NCBI GenBank assembly: GCA_947579665.1
Contig: CANPUZ010000050.1
Span: 806,001 to 870,000 of the forward strand
DNA from: Sympetrum striolatum
Lineage: Eukaryota; Arthropoda; Insecta; Odonata; Libellulidae
DNA: 64,000 bases
Direction of reading: 5' to 3'
This document shows positions 22,044 through 32,760 of this stretch, piece by piece. Position numbers and translations under genes: made by a program. Under the pieces are notes generated by a model. That model was not told where the DNA came from and searched no databases. It saw nothing but the letters and a program-made list of their open reading frames with translations. The number at the start of each line of letters is the position of its first letter. The first letter of the stretch is position 1.

Positions 22044-22540
22044 CAGGATGTCAGGTTTAAACGTATAATATTACAAAATGTAATAACACGAGAGTTAATT
22101 AAGATATTTATTCGCGGTTTGTTTCTAGAAGTATGGTGATACCCCTCAATATGTGCACCATTACGAAGTCATCTAATCTGTATTTTACTCCCTCCAAAGA
22201 GTTTTGCAGGCGTAACATTTACAATAACCACAGGAATTCAATGACACTGTTCTGGTAGATCACCAACTAGTGTCTGTGACACTTGATTCTGGATATACAC
22301 CCACAGAAAAGTGGCTTCGTGTCTGGATTTCAAGTGGCAATCGATGGACTACCAATCAAGCGATCCGGGAACTAATTATCAAATTAAATCCCTCACAATT
22401 GCTGTAAAATGGTGCGTCATCAAAAGGCAAACATAGAAAACACTCTGAGTTTTTCGCAGAAGCAAACCGCTAACAAATATCTCAATCACTTCTCGAGTTA
22501 TCACATTTTGTGTTATTATATGTTTAATCCGGACACCCAG
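22044..22540. mobile_element. MITE of 497 bp with TA flanks (Tc1/mariner-like)
   Basis: Left end CAGGATGTCAGGTTTAAACG and right end (complement) CTGGGTGTCCGGATTAAACA share a TIR of roughly 100 bp, including ACAAAATGTnATAACnCGAGA and GCGGTTTG. A TA dinucleotide sits on each side (22042-22043, 22541-22542). No transposase frame remains. It lies in the inferred intron. Confidence 0.6.
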
Positions 22541-22858
22541 TATGTGATACTCCATTTTTTCTCCCACAAAACCTTCTTAACAATCAACCATCACTCTTCG
22601 TATTCTTTTCATGTATTGTCTAAAACAATTTTCCATTTTATTTTCGATATTGCTTTGATTTGAGATATATATTTATCTATTTAACACCGAAAAACGAACT
22701 TCATTCCGCCCCGTCATCCCCTGCTTCCTCAACTTACAATAAGTTTTTAATATCACCGCTTAATATGCTACAGTGTGTTAGAAGCATAATTGAAGTGTAA
22801 TTTAATCGTATTGAATGCGTGAATTAATGGTAAAAGAATGAATTGATGGAAGGCTTAC

Positions 22859-22984
22859 CTTCTGCAGACGATGCTTGAAGAGGAAGCACGCTGGAATCCT
22901 CGGTAAGAAGTCTCAATTGCCCTTTCGGTGAGACGCTGATCCGCAAGCAATTGGGGTACTGACTCCAATATTTCTCTTGCCAAT
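22859..22984 (-). other. Candidate noncoding first exon of the NACHT-ankyrin gene
   Basis: Read on the minus strand, this 126-nt stretch starts at an initiator-like TCATTG and ends at the strong donor AAG|GTAAGC. It contains no ATG in any frame, so joined to the acceptor at 16758 it gives a 173-nt leader whose first ATG is the start at 16711. This fits one transcription unit with a 6.1-kb first intron. The link is inferred from signals only; extra exons or a different downstream partner cannot be excluded. Confidence 0.55.
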
Positions 22985-23017
22985 GAGGACTCTTCTATCA
23001 CCAACACGCCTTTTATA
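22981..23017 (-). promoter_or_regulatory. TATA plus initiator core promoter
   Basis: TATAAAAG occupies 23017-23010 on the minus strand. An arthropod-type initiator TCATTG lies at 22986-22981, with its A (22984) 33 nt from the first T of the TATA box, close to the normal spacing. No DPE is seen at +28 to +32. Confidence 0.6.
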
Positions 23018-23045
23018 TGGCGCTCGCAGTATCGATGGACACCTG

Positions 23046-23083
23046 TTATCTCGCTTCGGAGAATTCATTCAGATAAGCGAGAG
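23046..23083. promoter_or_regulatory. Inverted pair of GATA-factor motifs upstream of the TATA box
   Basis: TTATCT (23046-23051) and AGATAAG (23071-23077, followed by CGAGAG) form an inverted pair about 30-55 bp upstream of the TATA box. GATA sites are common in insect immune, gut and fat-body promoters. The same pair with similar spacing recurs at 32692-32727. Binding is inferred. Confidence 0.4.
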
Positions 23084-23259
23084 ATAGTGGCGTTTCCGAA
23101 AATCCGCTCGGATCCGAATTGCGCCATGGCAACGAAGAAAGATATTAATGCGTCCAATAGATATTCTAAACACTAACTAGTATGTAGGACAAAGATCAAG
23201 AGCCAATTACGCGTCTTACCTGTTTGTAATTACGAGTGAAAGTTGCTTATGGAGTAATT

Positions 23260-23885
23260 AATTAAGCATATGGATGATACAAATTTCAAGTCGATACAAT
23301 ATCGGGAAGATCCTCAGACTTAATGCTGTGTTCCCCACTTGAAATATATGGTAGAATACGAATTGTGCCCCAACGTCGAACCAATGATCATAAGGTAAGA
23401 AATAAAGCGAATATAAAATGTATATTTGATCTATATTCACATGCCGGGTTTTAAGTTTCCATGTCACCGGGAAGGGGTTCAAAAACTTAATCAATATCTT
23501 GGCAATTATTTTAATTAGGAGAAAATTTGCCCTGAACTAGCGTCGAACCGAGGATAACCCTCGATGATTTTTTTGTGGTTTTCGTTGGAAATATACGGCT
23601 TCCAGCGATCACTCAAATTTCTACACTCTTATTTGCCAGGTAGTAGCTCAAATAAATTTCCAAAATCCCCACAAAGACCCTTTTTGGAAAAAATCGGAAT
23701 TCAGGGTCCTTCTGGAATTGAACTCATGATACAGAGGTTCAAAGTTGCATTTTTTGGCGGTTACACGCTATCGCCAATACGCCGTAAACATTTCAAGTAA
23801 GTGGTACTTGTGGAACACGATTGGAATTTAGATCTCCTACATATGTATACGGGGGAAGGTCTATATATGATAGATATTTCAGCTG
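23260..23885 (-). repeat. Array of about 165-bp B-box units, block 3
   Basis: B-box-like complements at about 23379, 23541 and 23716 (steps 162 and 175 bp). Carries the CAAGTCGATACAATATCGGGAAG landmark near 23287 and ends near 23840 with CCTACATATGTATACGGGGG, as does block 2. Confidence 0.6.
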
Positions 23886-24407
23886 AGGTACTATTTGGTT
23901 CCAGGAAAGTAGATGTAAGATTTAAAGTATTTTTCGTATTCTTAGAAATCTCTTAGCTTAGCTCCATGTTATACCTTATCAAAATGGAAAGGTTTCACTG
24001 AAACGTCTTTTCCAAGTTCTCAGTATTTGAAAATTCGCAAAATTCTGTTTTTATGATACTTGTCACAAGCATCAATGATAAAGAGTAGTAACTTAGGGGA
24101 GACCGGGGCTGGTTGGCCCGGTTTTTATTTATTTTATATTATGTTTTTGTACATATTTAAACTTATGAAATTATTGCTAAATTTTAGATGCATTCTTACT
24201 GAATCTGGATGGCAATTATTAAACTTGAAAATATGAGTTAAAAATTACAAAATATAATAATTACTGGATGTATGTCGAGTGGGCCAATCAGCCCCTACAT
24301 CGGGGTAGGTGGGCTCAGAGGCTGGGGCACGTTGACCCATACAATATTTTGATAAGTTAAACTAGTATTACTTTAGGAAATCCAAATATAACTAATGGTT
24401 ATCAGTA
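23886..24407. other. Spacer with GGGGC-rich repeat fragment
   Basis: 24098-24130 (GGGGAGACCGGGGCTGG...) and 24280-24345 (GGGCCAATCAGCCCC..., GGGGCACGTTGACCC) resemble ends of interspersed repeats seen in many animal genomes, but no TIR or coding frame could be fixed. Confidence 0.3.
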
Positions 24408-24614
24408 AAGACCTTAAATGGCTACTGGATTAGGCAAGCAAAAGTGGAAGCAAACAATAAATTCATTGCCACATCTAATAATAAATCAAAAGCTTTATTT
24501 AAATTAATCAAGGCTGATACTCAACTTAAGTCTGAAAGCTGCTTAACAAATATGTCACCCGATGTCTTTAATGATTACTTCACTACTAATGATTGTAATT
24601 TAAAAGTTAATTGA
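24408..24614 (+). pseudogene. LINE ORF2 fragment between endonuclease and RT
   Basis: Open frame KTLNGYWIRQAKVEANNKF... NNKSKALFKLIKADTQLKSE... MSPDVFNDYFTTND. The NKSKALFKLIK and FNDYF motifs match the linker before the reverse-transcriptase domain of Jockey/CR1-type elements. A short isolated scrap ending in TGA. Confidence 0.55.
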
Positions 24615-27600
24615 AGGCTCTAACATAAAACAGCACAATGTATTATAGTATAATATATCTAATAGTTTGATTACTCCAACTGAAAGTAATTTTACTTAGC
24701 ACCTGTAACTGAAAAAGAAATATTCAATATAATTGCCTCGTGTCGAATTCACATGGAATGACCCATAATTATGATTTTTCCTATTATTTGTTAACATTAA
24801 TCTTTTGGAATGTGTAGTAGTTGGTTTGTAATTAAATTTTATTTAGCAAAATTAAAATATTTTTAAATGCCATCTGTCGGAAAATAATGAAAATTAATTT
24901 CGTTCCTTTCGGGAAGAAGTCAACATTTGGGGCTAAAATAAATTTTCGAATTTTCTTACTGAACTTTCAGTTTTATGGGTTTTTGACAAAACGGTTAGTA
25001 ATACCTTCAAAATAGTAAAATTTATCCTTATCAGTGTTACCAACCTATAAAAGTGATATTGTAAAAAATGTTTATTTATCAGGCTAAATTTGGGGCATAG
25101 AAATCGCATTTTAAACAATTTGTTGTTAATTAACATTTCTTAAACTGTATCTAGCCAAATTACTTCACATAGCAGGGGTACCAACTATTAATAACAAATT
25201 ATTCAAAAGTTTTTATTGCGTAGTTCTTTGTTTCTACATTGGAAATATACGAACTCAGTTTCAATCAGTGAGCAATGCATTTCGTGATCCCTAGGAGCGT
25301 TTTAAACATTTTAGATACGTTCGAAAAATATTTGGTAAAATCTTTAACATATTCATGAATACTTACGATTTGGAAATTAATTTTCTTCACTTGGTATGCA
25401 TGATATGGTGTACATTAATTTTGTGGTACTTAACGATGACTTAATTTAAGTAAAGCGCTTCAAAATGATTAAAATTTTGCTTGGATAATTATTTAAATTC
25501 ATTTTTGTAAGTTTGGTAATACTGCTTAATTGCATACTTTTTATTGCTTAAAGTTGACGAAATTCTCAGATAATCATAAAATAGCAAACATCATTACAAA
25601 ACGAAGATTTGGTTGAAATATCTTAATTAGTTTCGGTGTTAACGAAGTAAATATAAGGCCTGGGGTCATATCGACCCCACGCCACTAATTAAGGGTTAAT
25701 TAGAGTTTGAGATATTAATTGATACAATTTTTTTTCCAAAAGATAGTGAATGTTGCCCCGTGTATATCAATCTCAATTCCTCTACATTCTTTTGTCAAAG
25801 TATTCGAGGCGAAGATTCTCAACTCTAACTACGATTCCAAATTGAGAGGAGATAAGGAAAATGACGCGTATTCGCTTACTCGTATTATAAAGGGTACGTA
25901 CATGGATGTAGTACGTGCTTTTAAAATTACATTTTAAAAGCACTTAGCGACTTACTATTTTATCGAACTTATTATTTTCGCTAAATCATATATTAATTTC
26001 ACCTTACGTGTGTGTTTATGACAACTTATGTTTATAAAAAACGCATTGTTTGTTTGAATTAATTTGATCTGTTTCGTTGTTAGTCATTGCGCTTCATGAT
26101 ACGAACTAACTGAACTACCAATTTATTCTCAAATGAGAAATGAGCTTATTTGAAATAAATATAAACAACGTTACTATAATTATCCGCAAAACGTCATGCA
26201 CCTTGTTTAAACAGTCTGAAATGCCGTGTCCTAAAGGAGTCGAGTACACGACCACCTCTGCACTCGAACAAATGAGAAATCAGGCCGTGAACGACTCCTC
26301 AAGGCCACGATGGATCATGCACGATCGGGTCAGTCGAGTGTCGTTTTCGAAGTTGATGCAATCGTGGATTTTTGAGCTTAATTACGATCAATTGATGAAG
26401 ACTGAATAATCTGCCACGAGGTATCTCTTGAACGAGTCTGCATATTTAGGGCCTCTTAATATCGTATCTTTTTCATATTTTCATAGATTTAGTTCAACAA
26501 ATTTAATAGTTAACCTGGAATTATTTTTCTTCGCCACCACCAAGTGATAATGGAGAATTACGATATTTTTCTTGCCTCGGATAAGACAGCAAAGGTGTTC
26601 AAATATTGAGATAAGAGTCCCAATTGAGATCACGCCATTTGGTCGGAGATTTCGTAAGAGTCGTTATTTCGAGGAAAATTGACTTGCCGATTCATTGGTA
26701 ACCATTTCTCTTCGTGCCTGCATCACGTACCATCAAAGGAGACCACACTTCTGCCAATCACTGAGTAATCTAAAGCAAACAGAGATGTTATTTGGCGATA
26801 ATATTAAGTGTTTACTTTTTCTGCACGCTGGCAAAAGCACGCCAAATTGACATTACATCATTTTCAGTATCAAATGCTCAGGGCCGTTTTTAGGCAAACG
26901 CGTAGGGCCCCGTCAACTTATGGGTCCCGCCGACAAATCCGCAAAAAAGACAAAACATTTCAATAATTAAACTTTTTACTACACAAATAGAATTAAAATC
27001 ATAATTAATTCAATATCCGTGCCATATTATGATATTTCAACGTTACATTTCGCTAGCCTCACACGTAACGAATTTCAAACGAAGTGGTTATTCAACTGTC
27101 ATTGGAACGGTGCAATTGCACTGCAGCCTGGCACTGGGGTCTATAGGGCCCCATACAATAATGATCTGTAGGGCCCCCAATACAATACATCAATAACGAA
27201 GTACTGTGCGAATATTAAAAATTAAAAGTCGTAGTCCTTATATAGTGAATTTTGGCGGTTTTAGTGATTTTTGTTAATTTTCAGGCATTTTGCGTAAACT
27301 TGCATGATATAATTTATGATTTTTTCCCTTATTTTAAGAACTCAATACTCCAAAAATTGTTTTATTTTGACCCAGCCTATGGTACTCGCGTGTTATCGTC
27401 AGTTAATTGAAATAGTTCACTAAAATAACTACGGAACCATAACTAAAGAGAAATACCTAAATCAGTAATCTTTATTTAAAAATACATCACAACTTACCGT
27501 ATGATATTGTTGATAGCATATTCTTCAACATTTAATAGGTCTTGAGAAGGTGTTGATTTTCAGTTGAAAGACAACAGTGGATTTTCACGAATACCAAATT

Positions 27601-28356
27601 TATGGTTCATCGTTGTATGTTTAAGGTTTTAGGCAGTCCCTCCGAAAAAATATTTAATTTTTTTTCCTCGCTAGATGAAACGATACTCTTCTTACAAAAG
27701 TTAGTTCTAAAAACTAAATTCTATTGCGACTTTTTTAATTTGTACCGGAAAAATGGAGACTATGAAGGTGTTGAAGGATGACACTCTAGTGCTTTGATTT
27801 CCTTTAACCACAGCCTGTTCGATTAAACGCACCATCGTGATGGTCACAAGACATTTTTGATTCCCCAGCATAGAACATAAATTTTTCCATAAATATAGTT
27901 TACAGTCACAGCTTTGGATCACAATTCCACAAGGAATAGAAAGCGTATATGCCACAATCATCTCTTTGACGCTCAAACTCAATAGCACAACTCCTTCACC
28001 CCACCGAGACCCCTTTTAACCTTCAGAAAGTTTTTTTTTCACGTCCCTACCTTATCCGCTGCTTTAACGAATGTATTTTAAATTATGTTTATCTCCTGTA
28101 GTTTATTATTTGTGTATTATTCCGTTCTTTTAATCTCTCAATTATTTATTTAAATGCTTATTAATCAGTACGTTTTTTACCTACTTACATGTAAATGTGT
28201 AACTATTTCTTCAGTATCTTTTTGTATCATGTTACTGACAGAAGTAATGGGCTGGTCAAATATTGAGGGGATTGGTAAATGTTGTAATTGATGGTAGGAT
28301 TCAGGAAAAAACAGATGAAAAAAGTTATTGGATGACATAAGGGGTGAGGTTAAGTA
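24615..28356. other. Long gene-poor stretch
   Basis: No supported gene. Noted: CCTGGGGTCATATCGACCCC near 25661 (imperfect palindrome), an unrecognised 89-codon frame at 26140-26409 (+), and GGGCCCC-rich segments near 26885-26930 and 27130-27175 that look like ends of an interspersed repeat. None reaches the standard for a gene. Confidence 0.3.
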
Positions 28357-28385
28357 TAAAGGCCATACACGGGCAAATGTTTTCG

Positions 28386-28492
28386 AAAATATTTGGTAAC
28401 ATTGCCGACCCTCTTTCCTGATTGGTTGAAAATAGAACATGTTCTATTTTGAAAATATTTTCAGTCGGCCATGTTACCAAATATTTGACTAT
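28386..28492. repeat. Hairpin with perfect 22-bp core palindrome
   Basis: AAATATTTGGTAACATTGCC pairs with GGCCATGTTACCAAATATTT. At the centre 28429-28450 is a perfect palindrome (AAAATAGAACAT and its complement). Subterminal in the Harbinger-like element. Confidence 0.6.
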
Positions 28493-29487
28493 TCTGCCAC
28501 CTTGTCGTCAGCATGGAGAACTTGTTGAAATTGTATAAATTCATAGTAATGTATCGAGCATTCCCATTGGCCACTGTCGACTTCCGTCTAGAATACACCA
28601 ATGGGGAAGGATAGGGATGCTGTCATCTGCTTTGTTTACCTTTGGAGGTGTTTGTTGCTTTCCAGCTTTCAGTTTAGCTCTCGATCCAAATCACACGGAC
28701 AAGTTTGCGAAAAGTAAAATCGACTAATGGATATGTAATCAACGGTATGTAGATATGAAAACCGCTTATGATAATAAATGAAATCAATCGAGATTGACCA
28801 TCATCGTAAAAGGAGATACTGAAAATGAGCACTATCGATGGAATAAAACTTTTTACTACCTATTGTATACTGTAAAAGTAAAACGGAGTAGACGTAATAC
28901 TGGCAAAAGACCTATTTAATGCATATTATTCTTACTAGTAAGTTTACACAGTTTAACCTTTGAAAATTGTTCACGAGAATCGTACTCACGTGTGACAAGA
29001 ATTAAGAATATTTTTATCACATTTTGGACCATTTATATTTACTAGTGATAGCCCAGTGGTCAAAATTCAACCGTAATTCATTGAATTTTTAAGTCTGAAC
29101 TTTACTGAGGTTCTTTCGTCAAGGAGTATACCTATATAATCATTGCTTATATTTTTTCATTATTTTTCTATTACGTCAGCTGTGAGCGTGTACAAATACG
29201 TAATTTGGGTGTGTTGTTAGCCTTAATTCCCGTCGATACCTACGAAATTTAAAATTTTAATGTAAGTAACAATAAAAAAGACAATTACAGCTTCTAGCTT
29301 CATTAATTTTTTATACAATTCATTGTCATTTTTAATTTTGTAGATTGATTTCCAAAAGACTCTGTAAAATCGCCGTAATTTTATCCCTATTACTTATGAA
29401 GCAGTTAGCATATGTTGGCATCTCAGTTAATTGCCATATTTTCAAAATGAAAAAAGATTTTCTAATGAGAAAACCCATACGCTCGGT

Positions 29488-29787
29488 TTCAACAATCGCC
29501 TTGGTCGTCAGGGGGACTGGTTTGTTTACTACGAAGAAATTTCACAAAATTTTCGTTCATTTTGCCCTAATTCTCGTTATTTCGACACGAATACCATATT
29601 CTACGAACAAAATAAGAGACTCTATTCAATTTACTTTCTTTTGGTACTTATCACTATTTCGTACGACCATTATTTCTGATTTAATTCTGCAAAAGAAAAA
29701 ATGTCTGTAATTGATCAAAATGAACTTTGCGTGCATTTCTTATGAGAGACGATTATACTGGTCCAGAGTCGAACCAAGGATATTTGG
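29488..29787 (-). repeat. SINE-like family A copy
   Basis: Complement of the tail (ACAATCGCCTTGGTCGTCAGG), body (ATTTCGACACGAATACCATAT, CTTTCTTTTGGTACTTATC) and head (AGAGTCGAACCAAGGATA). One of the best preserved copies. Confidence 0.65.
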
Positions 29788-29920
29788 ACAAAGATTTTAG
29801 CATTCTGCACTCCTTCTGCATATAAACTTCAACTATGCCAAATCTCAAACTCCTTCGTTCGCGCAATATCCTCAAAAAGGGATCCAAAGTTTTCTCTTCA
29901 CGTATTAATATATAGATGAT
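29788..29920. repeat. Interspersed repeat, about 130 bp, copy 1
   Basis: GGACAAAGATTTTAGC ... ACTATGCCAAATCTC ... TTCGCGCAAT ... AAAAAGGGATCCAAAG recurs in the same order at 35219-35343. Confidence 0.65.
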
Positions 29921-30325
29921 TCCTCTACTTAAGGATTTATAAAGCATTTTTATTTATATTCTATAATTTTAATTCTCTTGGTATGATATAAAGAAGCTTT
30001 ATCCAATGATAGTTATCCATATTTCTGGATAAAGAACTTTTTCAATCACAATTTACTTAGGCGGCATTTAAATTGCGTTTAATTTCCCTGAAGCGCTCGA
30101 AAAAGGTCTCTCTCAGTATGGGCTAGAGTTAATCATTCAATAAGCTACTCATTTTGCCTGAGCAAGATACGATGGACGCGAAGGAAAGACCAAGCAAGCC
30201 CGCTATGCTCTTTTATTTTCAAAACAACCGCGCGATCTTTCGTGAATCCGGAATCGCGGATCCGCCATGTTAGCAAATAATTTTCACAATTATTTTCGAA
30301 AAAATTTGCCCGTGTATGACGGCCT

Positions 30326-32189
30326 TAAGGATATGAAGGAGATGGCGATTAATAGGGATTAGTAACTGTGTATGAACCTATCGAAAAGTAGAACACTCTG
30401 AATGTTTGCATGTTGATATTGGTTTCTCTTCTTGTCTTTTACTTCTTATTTTATCTGATTTCCTCGCTAAATATAGTTTTCCTTTCCTTAGGTTTCGATA
30501 GTTTTTCGAACCCTCCTTTTTGAGAGCGTTTTCCTGTTGTGGAAATGTTTCCTAATCTCTTAGATTGTTTTTTGTTTAATCCACAAAGTAGTCTTCTTCT
30601 GTGTACTTTTTAGAAGCCATATCTTTTGTAAATTCGCACGACGCAGGTTCAGACGTAAGAAGAGACTTTCCTCACGGTCACTCCACCCAATCTCCCTCCT
30701 CACAATCCTCCTCAGACAGCTCCGTGATGAAATCCCTTGGCAGATGTGTCTACTGAAAGACAATGGGCAATCATTCGAGGACCAAAATTCAGGAGATGCG
30801 TACTTAAGAAATCTTCTAAGACGAATGTAACTCTCGCAGACCGAGGAAAATGGAGGAAATGCAAGGAGAACCTTATATAATTACAAATTTCAATTTGTTA
30901 CTATAGTAACGCAGTTCACTAAGGGAAAAAATCCAAATTCCAGTGGATAAATTCTCTTACTTGGGAAGTACGGGAGAGATATTGTACCGGTGCCTAATTA
31001 TAACCACCTCCGTAAAATGGAAGAGCTTCGTTTGTATTGTCTTTCGCCACAGTCGTGTGCGGAGGAAAGTTAGAGAAACGGTCCCTTCTCCTGGTGGGTC
31101 AGACTAGTCACAGCTGGTAGTAAATAATCCGGGAAGACCTTTTTCCGATGCCCACGGTTATTGTTCGAGACTTTTGGTTGCTCCTCTAACATAAAAGCGA
31201 TTGCCAATGATTTCATTGTTAAATAACGATCTTTGATTGAAATAGTTGTCCAATTTTTTTCCTTGCTGTTTGCTGAGTAAATTGATACCAAACAGCTAGT
31301 AGATACGTTGATATTTAACAATTTGGCTCCTTTTTTTCAATTCCCTCAATGAAAAATTAAAGTAATAGTTCTTCGAAATAAAATATAAGGTTGGTTAAAA
31401 AAATACGAAATAATTCTTTAATTCAGAAGAAAGAATTCTTTAATAAGATATATTTTCGATCTGGAAATCCTTCAAACAATGAAAATGTTTAAAACAATTT
31501 TAAATGCAAAGCGCTGTATTACATTCACTTAAAACGTGTTTCTTTTCTCTTCCTTTCCCTTCCCACTCTGTTATTCTACAAGAAACAAGATTTTTGTGGT
31601 TTTTTATTCCAAGAGAATTCAGAATTTTCTCTATGAAATGCCTAGCAGTCAGTCTCTTTGGTGAGTTTTCTTTTGCTTCTCAATTTTCCCCGAATTCTAC
31701 GCAGAGGCCGGAAGTCCCCAGGGAAGGGTTTCCCATATTTATGACAATGAACAAGATTTTGCGTCTCATTCGCAGGCAAGGCCATAAAATTGGGGAGGGA
31801 CAAGCAAGGAAGAGCAGGTCAAACGATTAGAAACGTTTCTCCCGCAGTTCTCTTAGGAAAACGTTTTTGTAGTACGTTCCCCGCAGCCGATGGTCCAGAC
31901 GTCATCTATGAGCCGTTGAAAATTGCCAGTTTGCGAGAGAGTTACTTTTTTGCAGTTATTAAGCAATTTCTCTTCATGTAGCTAATGAAATAACGGTAAT
32001 AGGTTATGTGTAAACAAACTGTATTACTAATCAGATGAATGAACAATTATAAGTTTTCACACAGATATGAATCTGTAACTCAAACGGATAGTTTTTTGTA
32101 AGGAAGCGACGAAAAAATGGCAGAGTAGCCTATATAGTACTGTTTTCATTTCCCTTTGTTGTCTCAGTAGAATTTAGCAAACCATAATA
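30326..32189. other. Gene-poor spacer
   Basis: Only short frames without recognisable motifs. A frame at 31504-31830 (+) has no domain I know. No RNA gene seen. Confidence 0.3.
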
Positions 32190-32375
32190 ACCAAAATAAG
32201 AATCTTCATTCAATATGCTATGTTTTGGTGTTCATCTCCATTTCGTACGGCCATTATTTCTGATTTAATTCCGCGAAGGAAAAAACGTCTGCAATCGATC
32301 AAAACGAACTTAACGTGTATATTTTGTGAAAGAGACAATTCGAGTCGTCCACAGTCGAACCAAGGATACTTCGGA
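32190..32375 (-). repeat. SINE-like family A copy, tail-truncated
   Basis: Complement of the body (CCAAAATAAGAATCTTCATTC, CGTACGGCCATTATTTCTGA) and head (ACAGTCGAACCAAGGATAC). Confidence 0.6.
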
Positions 32376-32599
32376 CAGACAAACATCAATACGTAATACT
32401 CCATTGAATTTTTAATGACTCCCAATAATTCATAATCCTATCCTATGTCGGGAAATGCATGAAAGTAATGTTCTAAAATTTCTCCCATGCATTCCTTACG
32501 GTAGTTATAGACATCGGATACATAAATATGTATATAAACATATTACGATCATTATTATGTGAGATTAGTTTTTATTAATATAATCCAAGGCGATGCTGC

Positions 32600-32760
32600 G
32601 TCGGATGCCATTAATAAATTTGCTGATCTGGAAGCAAGTTGATTTGAGGACCTTCTTATCGCCAAGGCGCCTCTGCTCGTCGTATCGAGGCTTATCTAAC
32701 TGCGGAAAGTGCTGAGATAAGCGAGAGTTTGCATTCAATGAGAGGGATCCGAATTTCTAT
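32600..32760 (-). pseudogene. Decayed relative of the NACHT-ankyrin promoter and first exon
   Basis: Shares with 22930-23120, in the same order and strand: GCTGATC....AGCAA, AGGAC.CTTCT.ATC.CCAA, ATCGA, then the inverted GATA pair (TTATCT 32692-32697; AGATAAGCGAGAG 32715-32727) and GGATCCGAATT. The segment with TATAAAAG is lost, as is part of the exon. It could be a relic of a second gene copy, or both could belong to one repeat family. Confidence 0.45.

Larger units (their letters stand above)
16759..22858 (-). other. Inferred 6.1-kb first intron, filled with repeats
   Basis: Bounded by GTAAGC at the 22858 side and TTCTTCCAG at the 16759 side. It holds a partial SINE-like copy (17.5 kb), arrays of 165-bp B-box units (18.16-20.7 kb), a larger interspersed repeat (20.87-21.5 kb) and a mariner-like MITE (22.04-22.54 kb). 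From 16759 to 17490 and from 17640 to 18160 I see no coding signal. A tRNA-like TTCGAACCC complement near 17400 is probably another SINE scrap. Confidence 0.5.
28360..30325. mobile_element. DNA element with TAA duplication (PIF/Harbinger-like)
   Basis: Left AGGCCATACACGGGCAAAT and right (complement) AGGCCGTCATACACGGGCAA form TIRs followed by a shared TTTTCGAAAAT. TAA flanks both sides (28357-28359, 30326-30328), a TWA duplication typical of PIF/Harbinger. Length 1966 bp, including a SINE A copy and another repeat. No transposase domain is visible, so it is nonautonomous or decayed. Confidence 0.5.

Noticed and set aside
26140..26409. 89-codon frame as a small gene
   Set aside because: No recognisable domain, no promoter or splice support, and codon use not clearly coding.
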